DNA of 64,000 bases, from assembly GCA_011033025.1 (NCBI GenBank), contig WFMF01000004.1, positions 496,001 through 560,000 on the forward strand, written 5' to 3'. How positions within the stretch are numbered: the stretch's first letter is position 1; every line of letters begins with the position of its first letter. The position numbers were made by a program, and so were the translations under genes. This document shows positions 34,046 through 47,600 of this stretch, in pieces. The notes below the pieces were generated by a model. That model was not told the DNA's origin, did no database searches, and saw only the letters and a program-made list of their open reading frames with translations. Source of the DNA: Beroe forskalii (lineage: Eukaryota > Ctenophora > Nuda > Beroida > Beroidae).

Positions 34046-34740
34046 AAAACTGGACTCAAGAATTTGATAGGTTGGGAGACAAAAAGTCATGGCTGAACTT
34101 ATAATCGATCCTCCTATCAATAAGTTTCGAAACTTGAATATGAGTAATAAGAGTAAGTATGTGACTTTGCCAATGTAAAACAATAAACATTGATATCGAT
34201 GAATCTAAAAATAGAATCAGTGTCTGAAACATATATTACCAAATGAAATAATAAGAGGGTCTTTATTATAACACGTATCACACCAAATATTCAAATCCAG
34301 AGTTCCATCATCCATAACGCAGGCTAGGTGCTCTTTCACCCTTCAGCCCTATCCCATCCTTAGCTAAGTGTCTATTGTGTCGCATAATCCTAGAAAAACT
34401 GGACTCAAGAATTTGATAGGTTGGGAGACAAAAAGTCATGTCTGAACTTTCAATCGATCCTCCTATCAATAAGTTTCGAAACTTGAATATGAGTAATAAG
34501 AGTATGTGACTTTGCCAATGAAAAACAATAAACATTGATATCGATGAATCTAAAAATAGAATCAGTGTCTGAAACATATATTACCAAATGAAATAATAAG
34601 AGGGTCTCTATTATAGCACGTATCACATGAAATATTCAAATCCAGAGTTCCATCATCCATAACGCAGGCTAGGTGCTCTTTCACCCTTCAACCCTATCCC
34701 ATCCTTAGCTAAGTGTCTATTGTGTCGCATAATCCTAGAA
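34046..34740 (+). repeat. 349-bp tandem duplication in the GPCR 3' flank
   Basis: Two nearly identical copies, starting AAAACTGGACTCAAGAATTT at about 34046 and 34395 and ending AATCCTAGAA. Each carries an AATAAA (ACAATAAACATTG), so the duplication doubles the likely poly(A) signal of the receptor gene. Copies differ by a few substitutions and one short deletion. Confidence 0.9.
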
Positions 34741-35693
34741 TCTGTCCCATCTTTAAGTTCCCCTGCAGTGTAAATTCAGTGTCAGCTCTTGTTTGCGCTG
34801 ACCTGACCCATTATTAGGGCCAGGAGTGATGAATTGTTGGTTCAGGTAGCCGACAGTCTTCCAAGAGGGGGTACTAGAAACCAATGCAGTTGCCAGTGAC
34901 AATGAACGAGTGGAAGCTGATGCAAGAAGTGCAGGAATCAAGATTAAAATCATCGTCCAAGGCTGACTAGAAATGATTTGATACGAATCAAAATTGGGCT
35001 GATGTGAGACTACTGGATAAGGATACAGAATAAAAATAGCAATAGGTACGAACGGTCTAGGGCTATGCAGATGGCAGAAGGAAGGGCCTGGCGGTGTTAA
35101 AACTTGTTTAATATCCTGTGTCACATACCTTCAACCATGGCATCTATCAAAATTCCAGGATTATGTATCACAATCACCATGAACCGAATACCTATGGTAA
35201 CTCCATCTCCCCTAACTCTTTTGATGGGCTCTTAGAGTTAGATAATGTAGGCAAAAAGAAAAGCAAATCTTGACAAAAATAATTACAGAAAATTTACAGT
35301 TTCACGTATATAAACGCTGATGCAATGACGAAAAAAATAAAATATTTACAAATCAAAAACATATAGGATATGTGCCGGTGAAGTAAAGTTTACCATGTTT
35401 ATATGCTGATTTGCATGAAATAAGTCCATCCCTATTTTGGTACAATTGATCTGTTGACTGAAAAGAAACTTTGAAAGAATAGGCGAATTTAAAATCCATT
35501 GTGCTGGTAACAAAGACGTTAATTTGATATCTTAATTTCTTTACAAAAATCGTTTTAATTTCCTTTAATTTTACAATTTTACACAATACATGGAACGCAT
35601 CATAGACGCAAACAAGGATATGTATATACACAGATAAGTTCTTGAATACATTGACTGACATAATACACAAGTCCATATCGTTACACTCAATGA
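34741..35693. other. Between convergent genes, no gene recognised
   Basis: Contains the 3' UTR side of the dynein gene (minus strand). Minus-strand open frames at 34753-35124 and 35353-35697 do not resemble known proteins. Confidence 0.5.
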
Positions 35694-38600
35694 TCACGTG
35701 TCAAGTGACAGCAGCAAGGCTGTTCCTCTCTTGATCCAGTGATCTGGAGTTGATGATCCACTCTTGAGATCCACGCTGACAACGAAGGAAGCTCTGTCAG
35801 CAGTACCAGCTCGGTCAGGGTAGTAGTAGCAGGGACAAGCGTACATTCCACGGCCAGGGAGGGTAAGAGTTAGGAGGGTAATACTATCAAGGAATCAGGT
35901 CACTAAATCAAAGTGTTCCGATTTATTAATTATTTGAAACACAATTTTTATTCTGATCTTAGATTCCCTCAAAGGATTGACATTTCAATCGGCTAAATAT
36001 TAACAAATCTTTATTCAGTGGGGCTTAGTCTAAGAGTGGTAGCGCTGTTTTGCAGCAAAAAGGACTAGGAGTAGGAGTATTAAATGATAGTTTATCTTGG
36101 TCATTAATCGTCAAAAATTGTTCGTTCTTTGATGGCATCCCGTGTTGTGATATGACTTAAGTAGTTTGAGGGAATAAAATTCGAATATGTAAGTTTATTT
36201 CTGTGTTGATGTTGATATACTTTTACATTGGTAATAGTGTAGCAACAACATGTGTGATTGTTATGTTTCAACATTCCAGGAACAACAAAAACCCAGTGGC
36301 ATTCAATCCCAACTCCAACTCACCAGGCTTCTTCTTGATCTCAGCAGGTTTGAAGTGAATGGTTGGCATTTCACAGACAAGCTGCATAGCGTTAGCTTCC
36401 ACCAAGCAGCAGTTCTTCCGGTCCCATCCAGCCCCCTCTAGGAACATTCCCTTGATGTAGACACCGTCCTTGGGCTGCCCAGTGATGTTCACATCGTCCA
36501 GTACCTATAATCAAAAGGAGGGTTAAAAATAAAAGGGGCATTGAGATTTAGAGCAGTAAACGGCCGAATTAGGGATTTTGGCCGGGGCGAGGTTGCATAA
36601 ACCTCAGTTGAGCCGAGGCCGAGTTTGGGAACAGGGCCGAGCTTGGTCAAGGCTGAATCCTTTACCAGAGCTCGGCCACGGAGGGATCATTGGGCACGGC
36701 TATTGTTATGAAATTACAATAACATCTGGGCGTGTTCATTAGCAATAGTGAGTAGCTTGGCCTGGGTTAATATTGCTTTATTGGGATAAGATTAGTATAA
36801 ACTCTGGAATAGGATGTGTTCATTAGTGAGTAGCATGGGGGTGGGACCTTATAATTGTATTTTTTATGAAATGTATAATAGCATTTTAAATACCCAAATA
36901 TTTAAATGGCTTAGTAATGACGCTTTATCCAAATGGTGGCTTATCGTGGCATGGGCATTGAGCAGTACGTCATTCTTCAAATCAAAGAGCTGTCACTATT
37001 TTGTGATGTGCTATGGGAGGTGTTAGAAGCTCCCAATCGACAGTTAACGCAGGGCAATTTTAGTACCACGTCAGGACTTCGGGCATATATTTAAATACAT
37101 GGTATTTATACGTGCATAATTTGTTTTAAAGTAACATTTAGTTGGGGCTTGAGAAGCATCTTTGCTAATGACCTCGCGAAATCGTTGTTTCTTGACAAGA
37201 GATCAGGGCCTACGCCCTACGTATTTCATGGAGCATGTATTCTTATTTCCCCACGAAAGTCTCACCCCTTGCTGCAGGCCTTTGTTGGTGTTTCAAAACT
37301 TAGAATTAATTTCACTTACAGTACCCAATGATTATGATGGCGCTTAGTTGCTGCCTCTAGTGGAAGAAGTACTTGAACGATGAATCATAGAAACCATAGT
37401 TCAAATTTTAAGTCATTTCTCATGATTCAAGGCGTCAATGAGACTCAGACACTGTAATTATGAAATAGCTTTTTGCATAGTTCGTGGAACCAGATGCAAC
37501 TTCAGGCGATTTTAAACGATTTCATCACGCGTACAACTGTAATCATATCCAACCAATGATTTCAAAACGAGATGACCAACGTACAAAAGCCACTCTTTTT
37601 GAACATTGCTGGTACAATGATTACCATACCACTGATTTTAAATATAAGGCCACTTGATATAACCGTCGTTTATACAGCTGTTGTACTAAATGTTAGAATT
37701 ATGTTTTGTTGAAACTTTCACTGATGAACTACCGCTTTCTGAACTAGGAATTTCCTCTTTTGGCAACGTATCAATCTTTAATATTTCCGCTCACAGGATC
37801 TCTCATCAAACACTGATTTTCTTCACACACATTTAATTCCACATGCATCACTACCCCAAACCCTGCAAACCTTGCAAACCCCCACGTTACCTGCACAATG
37901 AAGTCCCATGAGAGTGTATCCACTGAGATGCTGTTAGCCCGAGCAGATGTCTGCAACACAGCTGTCAGGAAGCCAGTAGGGAAGGTAAAGTAGGACAGGT
38001 AGAATATGAGCGGCATCGTGCCAGTGTGAGCCCACTTGAAGAACTGGAAAAGAAGGAAATATCGTTATTATATAGTATTTGTTGATGATTTGGTCTAAAC
38101 AAAGTACTAAAGTATTACTAAAGTGCTAAGGAACTTACAAACAAATTACGCAACTGATTAAGCGAGGTTTTCATCCGAGGCGATGGGGATGAATTCATCA
38201 AAAGGCGCTGATTCATCCCCATTCTTTTCCACACGGGCATAAAATGTTAAACTTTAATGTTTCCTACCTGATCGACCCTCTGGACGAGGTCACGAGTCCA
38301 TGATCCCAGTGGTTTGTGGGAGGGGTAGGCTTTAGACCACATAGCAGGGACCTTAGCCTCGTTAATACACCTGAATATCTCCTCAAGATCCTCAGACATG
38401 ACCACCAAACCTGGGGACATTGGTTGTCAGAGTGGCTGTAGTTAAAAACTAGGTATACATAATCTGAGTTTTGGCATCAATTTGAAGGAAGTTGATTTGA
38501 GGAAGCCGGGGAATCCATTTTTTCAATCAATTTGCAAAACTCATCGATAATCGTTCATTCTGTCACAGTTTCTCATTTCGCTAACAAAACCATATCACAC

Positions 38601-41600
38601 TTCTCACCCTTGATTCCACGCTCTAGGTCGCTGAGAGAGCTGGATATGAGTTTGATCAGCTTGTTGTATCTGAGTATCTCCTGTAGCAGCACTACTCCCA
38701 TAGGCGTGTGACGTTCTTCAGCCAGAATACTGAGGGAAGCAGTGCATCACGAGGTGGGATTTACAAAAAGGTCTTGATCATTCGAGTTATAAACTCATTT
38801 AATATGGGTTCTTAAATCTTTCTACAAACGTTATTTCTGGATTTGTGTCCATCATCATCTCATAAAAACGTTATAGATAAAGAGGTTTATAACAATAGGA
38901 TACCTGAGAGTATTCTCGTAGTCTATGAGCTCAGGAAGGTGCTCCTTCACGTCTTGAGCTAATCCCAACACCTTGTCCTCAGTACTCTCTCCCTTCACAC
39001 TCGATACCTGGAATGGACGGATAGGAGTTTAGATAAATTTGGCAAAAAAAAAGAAATTTGGATCTCGTGAAAGCTGTGATCTATAAAAATTGGGTCAAAA
39101 GCAGAATGAAAATTAAGCCGAATTTTACCTGAGGTTGCAGGGAGAGCAGGGTCTCAAAGAGCATGTGAGTTTCCCTGATCTGGGAGGTGATATCAGCGTT
39201 AGGATGCTGTCCGAAGGCTGCTGGGTGGTCCACGTTAGGGAGGAGGGAGATGTAGTCCTTGTAGTGCTGGTATGGTCCTAAGGAGGAGACAAGGATTAGA
39301 TAGGTTAAAGTTCCAAGAGAATAATCAATTCGAGTAGGAGTAGCTAATGGAGAGAACTGTAGTTTGTTATGATAACTTTGGTTTATTCAGTCGCAGAGAT
39401 ATGGATTTTTGTCGTAAAATAAATGGAGAGAAACTTACCATCCTTGGGTACATAGTAGGTATCATTGAGCGATGAGAGCTTGTAGAATGGCGTATTAAGC
39501 ACGCTCTCGTTGAAGAAATCGTTGATGTAAGTGTGGAGGAGACGTCTGTCCAAGTCATCTGTCACATGACCACCATAGTTGACACCAGCAATGAGGTACT
39601 TCAGAGCATCCCACGGGGTTTCATCGTACTCGTCAAGGTACATGTTCAGCAGGTTCTCAGACACCTGGGAGAGAAGATAGGGGTTGCAGAGACGAATGTT
39701 TTACATTAAAATTGATTTTATGGAGGTTCTAAGTTCAAGGAAATGTTAGAGCTGAACTTAGTAGCTATTGTGGTTGAAATTTAGATTGCGAATTACATCA
39801 ATACCATGAACTTGAATTACAGTTGATATAAGCAAGAAGTATTCACCTCAAAGTCGGAGTCGTTGAAGTCGTAAGGGATGTTCCATCCGAGTTGCAGGAA
39901 CTTCCTCCTCTCAATAAGGACAGAGTGGAAGAAGCAAAGAGTGAAGAGCAGCTTCTTGTACTTCTCAGGTTTCTTGCAACGGTTGAAGCTCCTCTCAGAT
40001 ACCAAACCATACAGACGCTTCATGTTGGCTTTCAGACCTTTGGGAGGCTCGGTTGTCATCTTTAGACCAGCTTGGAGGATAGAAATGGGGAAGCCTTTGG
40101 TTGGGTTACTACTGAGCCATAGCCTAAAGTCGGGATGAGGCTCTTCGCTTTGTAACTGCTCCACAAGTTTGTCAAGGTGAGGCATCCAGCTGAGAGACAA
40201 ATGACAGTTAGCAAGATAAACCCAGTTTCCTTCTTTGACACCCTCCTTGATGAGTTTAGTGGCAAGCGGTGCCTGACCCTGACCGAGAGACAGAGCACTG
40301 AATCTGTTCTTCATTCCTACTTCATCAGCCAGTTGCACCAACCCACTGGTAGGATCAACACCAGACGACAACACGAAGATTAGAGGTGTTCTGCAGTTGG
40401 AATCTTCCACAACAGCAGTCATGTCCAGGACAGGTGGCTCCACGAACTTAGCACCCAAGTTGTTGACGATGAAGGAAGTAGCACAAAACGCAACTCTGTC
40501 CTTCCTCAGCGACCTTACAATCAGCATTTTCTGGAGTTCGTTACAGGAATTACCCCATTCTCCGGGTAACATTGCCTCTTCTGGAGAAGCATTGGTGTAC
40601 CACAGATGCCAATCTCTAGCGTATTGCTCGAACGAGTTGGCAATACCGTGGAAGTTGGTCAGTTTGTCCAACTCAGTAACGTTGTCCCAGGCTGCGTCAT
40701 CTAGCCACTTGCAAGGGTTGTCCATCTGAGTCTCACGATCCAGAACCACACCACCCTTCAAGAAGAAGAAGTACTCTTCCATGTCCAATTTTCCAGCAGA
40801 TTCCATGATCTTAGCACAGGTTTGGAAGGAGAAGAGCAGTTTGTGGTGTTCAAACAGAGCACGACACGTGAACTTGAAGACAGCGTAGGTGTGGTAATCA
40901 TTCAGAGCCAGAATACGGTCCTCCAGTTTGGCATGATGAGTAGATTTATCAATGGACTGGTTGAACAGCTGGTTGTACGCATCCAGTGAGAACTGGTACA
41001 TAGGATCAATACGTCCCATGTCGTTCAGCACGAAGAACAGGATGGAAGCACGTTGGGCACAAGGTCTGTAGCCCTCACGAGCAGCATCAATCTTTATCTC
41101 CGTCTCCTCAGAAATCTCCAGCTGTTCCGTGATTTCTTGTGATGTGTGTTTAGAAGTCTGCAAAGTCTCCACCAGGACTTCATCATCCAGAAGAGAACCT
41201 TCAGCGGCGTTCAGCAGCCTCAGAATCTCATCCTCAAGCTCGACCAACTTCCTCTTACCAGCAGCAATGTTCAGGACCAGGTTGTCTTTCTGTTCCTCAA
41301 GATCGGGCCTCTCCCGTCTGACCACGATACCGAGAAGCTGAGCTTCCAGACCAACTTCCTTGACGGCAAAGTTAACGATGGTAGTCTTTGTAGCAATCTC
41401 AGGAGTGTAGTGAGGGTTGCTTAGACGGGTTGTGATGTAGAACTTGAAGTCTGGATTGTAATCCACCTCTTTGTCTCCAAGTTTGATGAGCAGTCTGCCT
41501 CCCTGTTTAACGACAGCTTTGTCGAGTATGGGTGCCAGAGAAGGATCCAGAGATTCCTGGACGTTCTGGAGTAGAACAGGTGTTCCAAACTGGATGGCGT

Positions 41601-44600
41601 TTTCCAGTGTCCTCAGGAAGTCAGTTTGCTGAAGATCGATGGTCTTCAACTTTCCTTTTTCCATGTTTTTGATCCACTTGATAGCTTGGCACTGTGGGTC
41701 AACCATCAGAGGCCATCGCAGACCACGAGTGACGATGATACCATTCTCAGTGGAGAAGTTATCGGAAGGCAACCCTCGGATGTTCCAGTCACGCACATCT
41801 GTAGGCTTAGCTAAGAAGCTAGCTACAGAGAATTCAGGGTTACAGGGAATGGCGAGCTTCCTTACCTCGGGTAACCACACCTTTTGAACCAGATCCTCTC
41901 GATAATCCGATAGGAAAGGTCCCATGTAAGATGTGAAAGCAGCTGCCACAAGACAGTCACCAACCAGATACCCAATGTTTGTTTCTAGGATGCCGGCACT
42001 CTCTTCCCAACGTACTTTCTCTCCAGCCAGACCGGACAGCAGTTTGCCAGCACGTTCCAGTCGAAGCTGGGTCAACTCTGAGGACTTCCTCAGTTCCTCT
42101 TTCATCCTGAGCCTCTCATCGTATTGTTTCTTCAGCGTGTCCATTCTCTCCGTTACTTCCTGGAGTTTGTCTTTAGCTTCTTGTAGGGAGTCCTGCTTCT
42201 CTTTGAGTTGAGCAGTGGCTTCAGAGAGCTTCTTCCTCTTGGGCTCAATGACACGATATACTCTACCGTAGACTTCCATAGCTCTCACCCACATGCAAAG
42301 TGACTTGGCAGCAACAGACACCCTGCCAACAGCCTCAGGAACGAAGTCTGCCTTGTTTACATACCCACCGATCTTCTTCAAGACCCTGTCAGACATGTTA
42401 TCTTTATCGTAGTTAACCAGCTGCTGAATGAAGTTGGGATCACCAAGTTGCTTCTTGGCTTCAGCCCAAGATGGATCGGATCCCCTGAGGACCATGACAG
42501 CCTCCATGACATCCTGTACCAGACCTGGGGCTTTGTTGTAACTCCTGATCTCAGTCAGATCCTTCTTGTTCAGCGAGTTCAGGGCAAGGATAGCAGCTTC
42601 CAGGAAGGGTAGGGCTTCCTCCAGATCAGCTTGGGCAGTGTCAGCAATGGCTCTGCACTTCACTTCCTCCTCACCAATCTTCACACTCCTGGTAGCAACG
42701 GCTTTCTGCTGCTCGTCAGCCTCACGTTTCTGTTGCACAATGACCACCAGGTATTCCTCACACTCCTTCTGGAATTGCTGTACTTTGATCTTTGACTCTT
42801 CCAACTCTACGCTCATAACTTCAACCTTAGCTCGAGTGTCATCGATCTTGAACAGACCATTTCGTAGCTTTTTGGCAGCATCGCCGAGCTCAGTTCGTTT
42901 TTCTGTCAGCATAGCAATATACCCTGTCACCAACTCAAGGTAGTTAGTTGGAGTCACATAGTTATGTCTCTTCATCTCTAGTAACATTTTCTTAGAGTTC
43001 TCCACAACACTCTGGTGGAATGTGACGAACATTGAGGCAGAACTCTTCATCAGCGATTCCTTCTTTGCTGCCTCCTTGATTGACGGATCTAAGTCAATCT
43101 TCTCGAGGTATCTCTCTGCTACTTCAAGCAGAGCATCTCTCGGCCACTCAGTGAACCAGTCGATGGTGGTGCAGTTGACAAACGCTGGGTATTGCCTGAT
43201 CCTGTTCCTGAAGGGATCTCCGACAGGACTCATACACAGGATAACGTGAAGATTACTCCGCACACGTTCGATGAAGTAAGCAAACATGGTGTCAGTACTG
43301 TCTGCAATACCGTCCTTCTTAGCATCATCACTCAGGGCTTCCTTTACTTCGTCAAACTCTTCAGGAGCGTAGAGGTTCGGCACTTCACCAGAAGACAGGA
43401 TGTTGTTGATGTCTTCCAGGAAAGCTTCTGTTACAACCTGTGTGTCATTGAAGAGGAAGACAGTTGGTTTGTTCTCCACACCTGCCATCCAATACAGACT
43501 CCTCAGATCCTCTCTGAACTCCTGGGCTCGGTAGTTCCTCGCTACTTCGATCTGGAATACCTTGAACTGACAGATGTAGGAGGACACCTTGGCAAGACTC
43601 TGTCGACCACTTCCACCGACACCGATGAGCAACATGTTGCCCCGAGGCTGTCCAATGACCCGGACTATTCTGCAGACATGTTCCATGGCATCCCTGAACA
43701 GCACCAGGTCCATGGAAATCACACCAGGTTCCATGTTGTAGTCCTCAAGAGTAGTCTCCATGAAGGTTTTCAGTTGGTTGATGTCGGTGATGTCCTCGTA
43801 GATACCACCGGGTTCACCACGTATAAAATCACCGAAGATGGGTGATACTTTGTTGGGGCAAATAGCATTGAATGATGTATCAAAGATAGCACCGAGCTTA
43901 TCTCCAATGATTCCCTTGAAAGACTCCATGTCATTCATATCGTGGAACCTATCGGAGAACACCCTGAAACTCTCGTGAATCCACAGCCTGATCATGCTCT
44001 GTCTGGTGTCATGGTAATCTTTGTGAGCTCTCAGCAGACCCTGGTAAATCTTAGAGATATCTCGCAAGTTGAAGAGATAATGGATCTTGGTCGGAGTTGG
44101 TAACATGGAAGTCACAATGGTGTTGTAAAGCTCAATGGTAGCCTGAGTGATCATGTTACCAACTGGTTTCACATCCTCTTCGAAGTCCTGGAGTTTCTGG
44201 TTGATCATGGTACCGTAGATCCTCTGGATCTGAGCCTCGTTAGGGAATGCCATGTTGATGAGATGGAACCTGCTGAGAAGTCTGGGTGAGATGCTCTGTC
44301 TGCCTCCACCAGGGGTCCCATGGCTGCAATAAGCTGCATATCCCTCACTTCCTTCACCACCTGCTTACTCCTGTCATACCAGAAGGAGTAATCAATCCAT
44401 TGCCTCAACAACTCCAGAGGGGGCTGAGAGAAGAACAGGTCTTTAGCAGGCATGTTGAAATCGTCCATTACAGCCAGGAGTTTCTTGCCTCCAATAGGGA
44501 CATACACCCCCTTAGTCCTCTTCTCTACCCTACTCTCAATGATGTCCTGTACGTTGTTACTGGTCGTCTGAGCTGACATGTTCACAACCAGTTTACCGTA

Positions 44601-47600
44601 CTGTTTGGTGCTAGCTTTAGCCAGTACAGCTTGTGCTACGGATGTTTTACCCGTACCAACGGGACCCAGTAGCATGACTGGGGCTCCACCGCTGATCAGA
44701 GCTTGAGTGATGAACTCGTATCTGACAGTGTCGACTGTGGGTACGGTGATCTTGTAGAATGGGGATGTGGGGTTGTATCTCCACCTGAAAGAGGAAAGAG
44801 TTTATTCATCTGAAGAACGGGTTAATTTGACGAAAGGAATTGAAAGAGAGTGATTCAGGGTCGATAGTACGGCTTTTTCAAGTGTTTGGAATGTCACTTG
44901 CGTCAAAATAATGCTTTGGTTTTTGAAAGAATCGGCAATTAACACTCTCACCCGAGTATCAATTCCGACAAAGTAATGCTATAGAATTTATAACAATAGA
45001 ACGTCTCTCACCCGCTCCTGAGTTTGTCCTCCCAGAGCACCCAGAACTTCTGCTTCACGTCGATGTAGTACTCGTAGACTGTATCCTTGCTGGGGAACTG
45101 TCCTTCCAGCTCACGGATAAAGTTATCCATCACCTGAGCAAGAGATAATTTCAGATGTCATAGACTCTAGGAATGGATGATTTGAATCAGATTAAGCTTC
45201 AAAATATGTCCATGCCAATTATTCTTACTTTCACCATTGGAGAGGATTTAACAGATTATTATGCCATATCATGATTATTCTTTCGATAATACGCACCTTT
45301 CCTGCTGTCCCCAGTGACGGTACAGCACACCGACCAGATCATACTGAAGAGGAACCACAGCTCCACCATCCTCTGGTGGTTCTCCTCGTCCTTAGGGTTC
45401 ACCTGTAAAGGGAGGAGGGTTGAGAAAACTGAGAAGAAAGGAGGAGAGGAAATGAGATGTCACAGAGAATAACGGTTTTGGTTTGCTGAGAAAATTCATG
45501 ATCCAAGCTGCGTAAAGTTTGAGCTACATTGAAACTTTGGCCGATTTGTGCTATACAACACATAGTCAGATCACTCACCCCATTCTCTACAGTTGCCAGA
45601 CAGTCGTAGAGGACACACAGGTTCTTAACACTATTCAGAGTGGAAGTTGTGATGAGTTCCTTGCACATTTTCTTACGGAAATCAAGGACTGGAACAATGT
45701 ACTTCGTGAACATACGCCTGGGAGGAGTTGAGGAATTAGTGAAATGTATTTAATGAGTGTTTTGTGAATTATAAATGTCTTCCGTGGGGCCAGGTACAAC
45801 TATTTACTAATTAGAGACATGTACACTGTACAGTAGGAATGAAACATCAGAAAGGAAAGGCTGCCGAAAATTTCTATGTATCCGTAAGGCAGAGTTTCCG
45901 TACTTCAGGTTAGATCTGGTGGTAGCATCCTTCTGTTTCTCCAGCCAGCTGTCTACAAATGGCTGCCACTCCAGATCAGAGCTAGCCATGAAGACCATAC
46001 CACACCGCGACACCGTGGCCGGGGAGGCGACTGAGAGATCGCCCACCTCGAATAGCAGAGACACCTAGGGGAGGGTGATGAGTTAAGTAATGTGGAAATA
46101 ATCGGTGTAATTGTGATTGTGAGAGAATTTATCAGGACTGGATTGAGTAAGTGATTGATCGATCACATATGCGAATTTCTTATTAGTTTGTTACATATGT
46201 GTCACTTTGTAAAGTACTTAGGTTGCAGTGGACTTCATTGGCTCATAAGTGAACCAATTAAGTAATTATGCGTAACTTGTTTGAGTAGGGAGTGCTATGA
46301 CTTTATGATGAGAAATCCGTTCTAAAGAATTTGAAAGTTGTCGACAGGTATGTTCGGATAGGTTTACAGCAGGAAGAACGGCCGGTGTTACTTTCACTAT
46401 TCATACACACTCATTCAGATCTGTAGCATTCGTGTAACTGCCATACGGAGTTAATGAAACTTAGAATATAGATATGTTAGTATGCCACTTTTTCTCTTTG
46501 TCCTTGTTTTTGCTTAGTGCATCAGTTTTATTCGTCTAAAGATTCATAGATTCACTGACCAATGGAGCAGATGGTTTTAACCTTCTCAGGCCCATCACCT
46601 CACCTGGTTAGGCATACTGATACGCTCGCCATTGATGAGCGTCAGCACTTTGTTGTCGTCCATAACGGAGTTCATGCTCTCGATCCAAAGCGTGTCTACC
46701 GGACCATCGAATAGGATCCACTTCTCGTCCGCAGAGTCCTCCGAACACGTCTTCCTCATGACAGCGGAGAGGACGCCGTCCGTCCACTCGTTAGTGTTGA
46801 GAGAGAGTGGTTTAATACGCATACGAGTACCCTCATTATGGGCTAATGATACTTAAGTAGTAGATAGAAGTAGAAGATAGATCAGTTCTATTTGCTGCCA
46901 TAAGATCACAGGAATACCGAGAGAATGCTTTATATCAATAGCCTGTTTGCGGAATGCTGATTTCCTCATGGCTCATGCATAACCGAATAATCATTTGACT
47001 ATTAGACATTCTAATGAAGGATTTAGAGCTTAAATATTCTGGTTTAATTGACCATGAGTCACATGATAATAAGATAATACAGATGAGAAAATAATAAGAT
47101 AATAGGACGCTGATAATCATAGGTTATTGGACCGAAATAGCCGCATATGCATTTTGTGATTTGTATGATCTATCCTGCTGAAATCTAAGAAGTCTAACTC
47201 CACGGCCAAAGGAAACTCTGCTCGCGGTATCTACGAATAAACATCAAATAGAAACTTTAATATCTCACAATTAGCTTTAAACTCACTTGAGATCGAATTC
47301 TCCGTAAAGTTCACCCAGTGACAGAGCCTTAGGGTTGATAGGGTACTCCTTGACATTGTTCTTGGGGTTTGAAGCATCGTTCTTCCACATGTTGGACAGG
47401 GCAAACTTCAGCGTTCTCCATACCACAGACTTTCCGGAGCCTGAGGGAGTTCATATGTTTCAAACTCGATTGAATTAATTTTCTGTTGGGATCGATAGAT
47501 ATACTCTTTTTTTCAGTTTTTGCTAAATGGAAAGCTATGCCTGATCCCCGGAATTTGAGAGCCTTCTCTTTTCTGATCACGTTCGACGATGCTGTGAGAC

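Noticed and set aside
34753..35124. Minus-strand frame containing a signal-peptide-like MILILIPALLASAS
   Set aside because: Tempting as a small secreted peptide, but no homology, and it lies in the 3' flank of two convergent genes.
43192..43845. 217-codon plus-strand frame opposite the dynein
   Set aside because: Shadow of the conserved dynein exon on the other strand.
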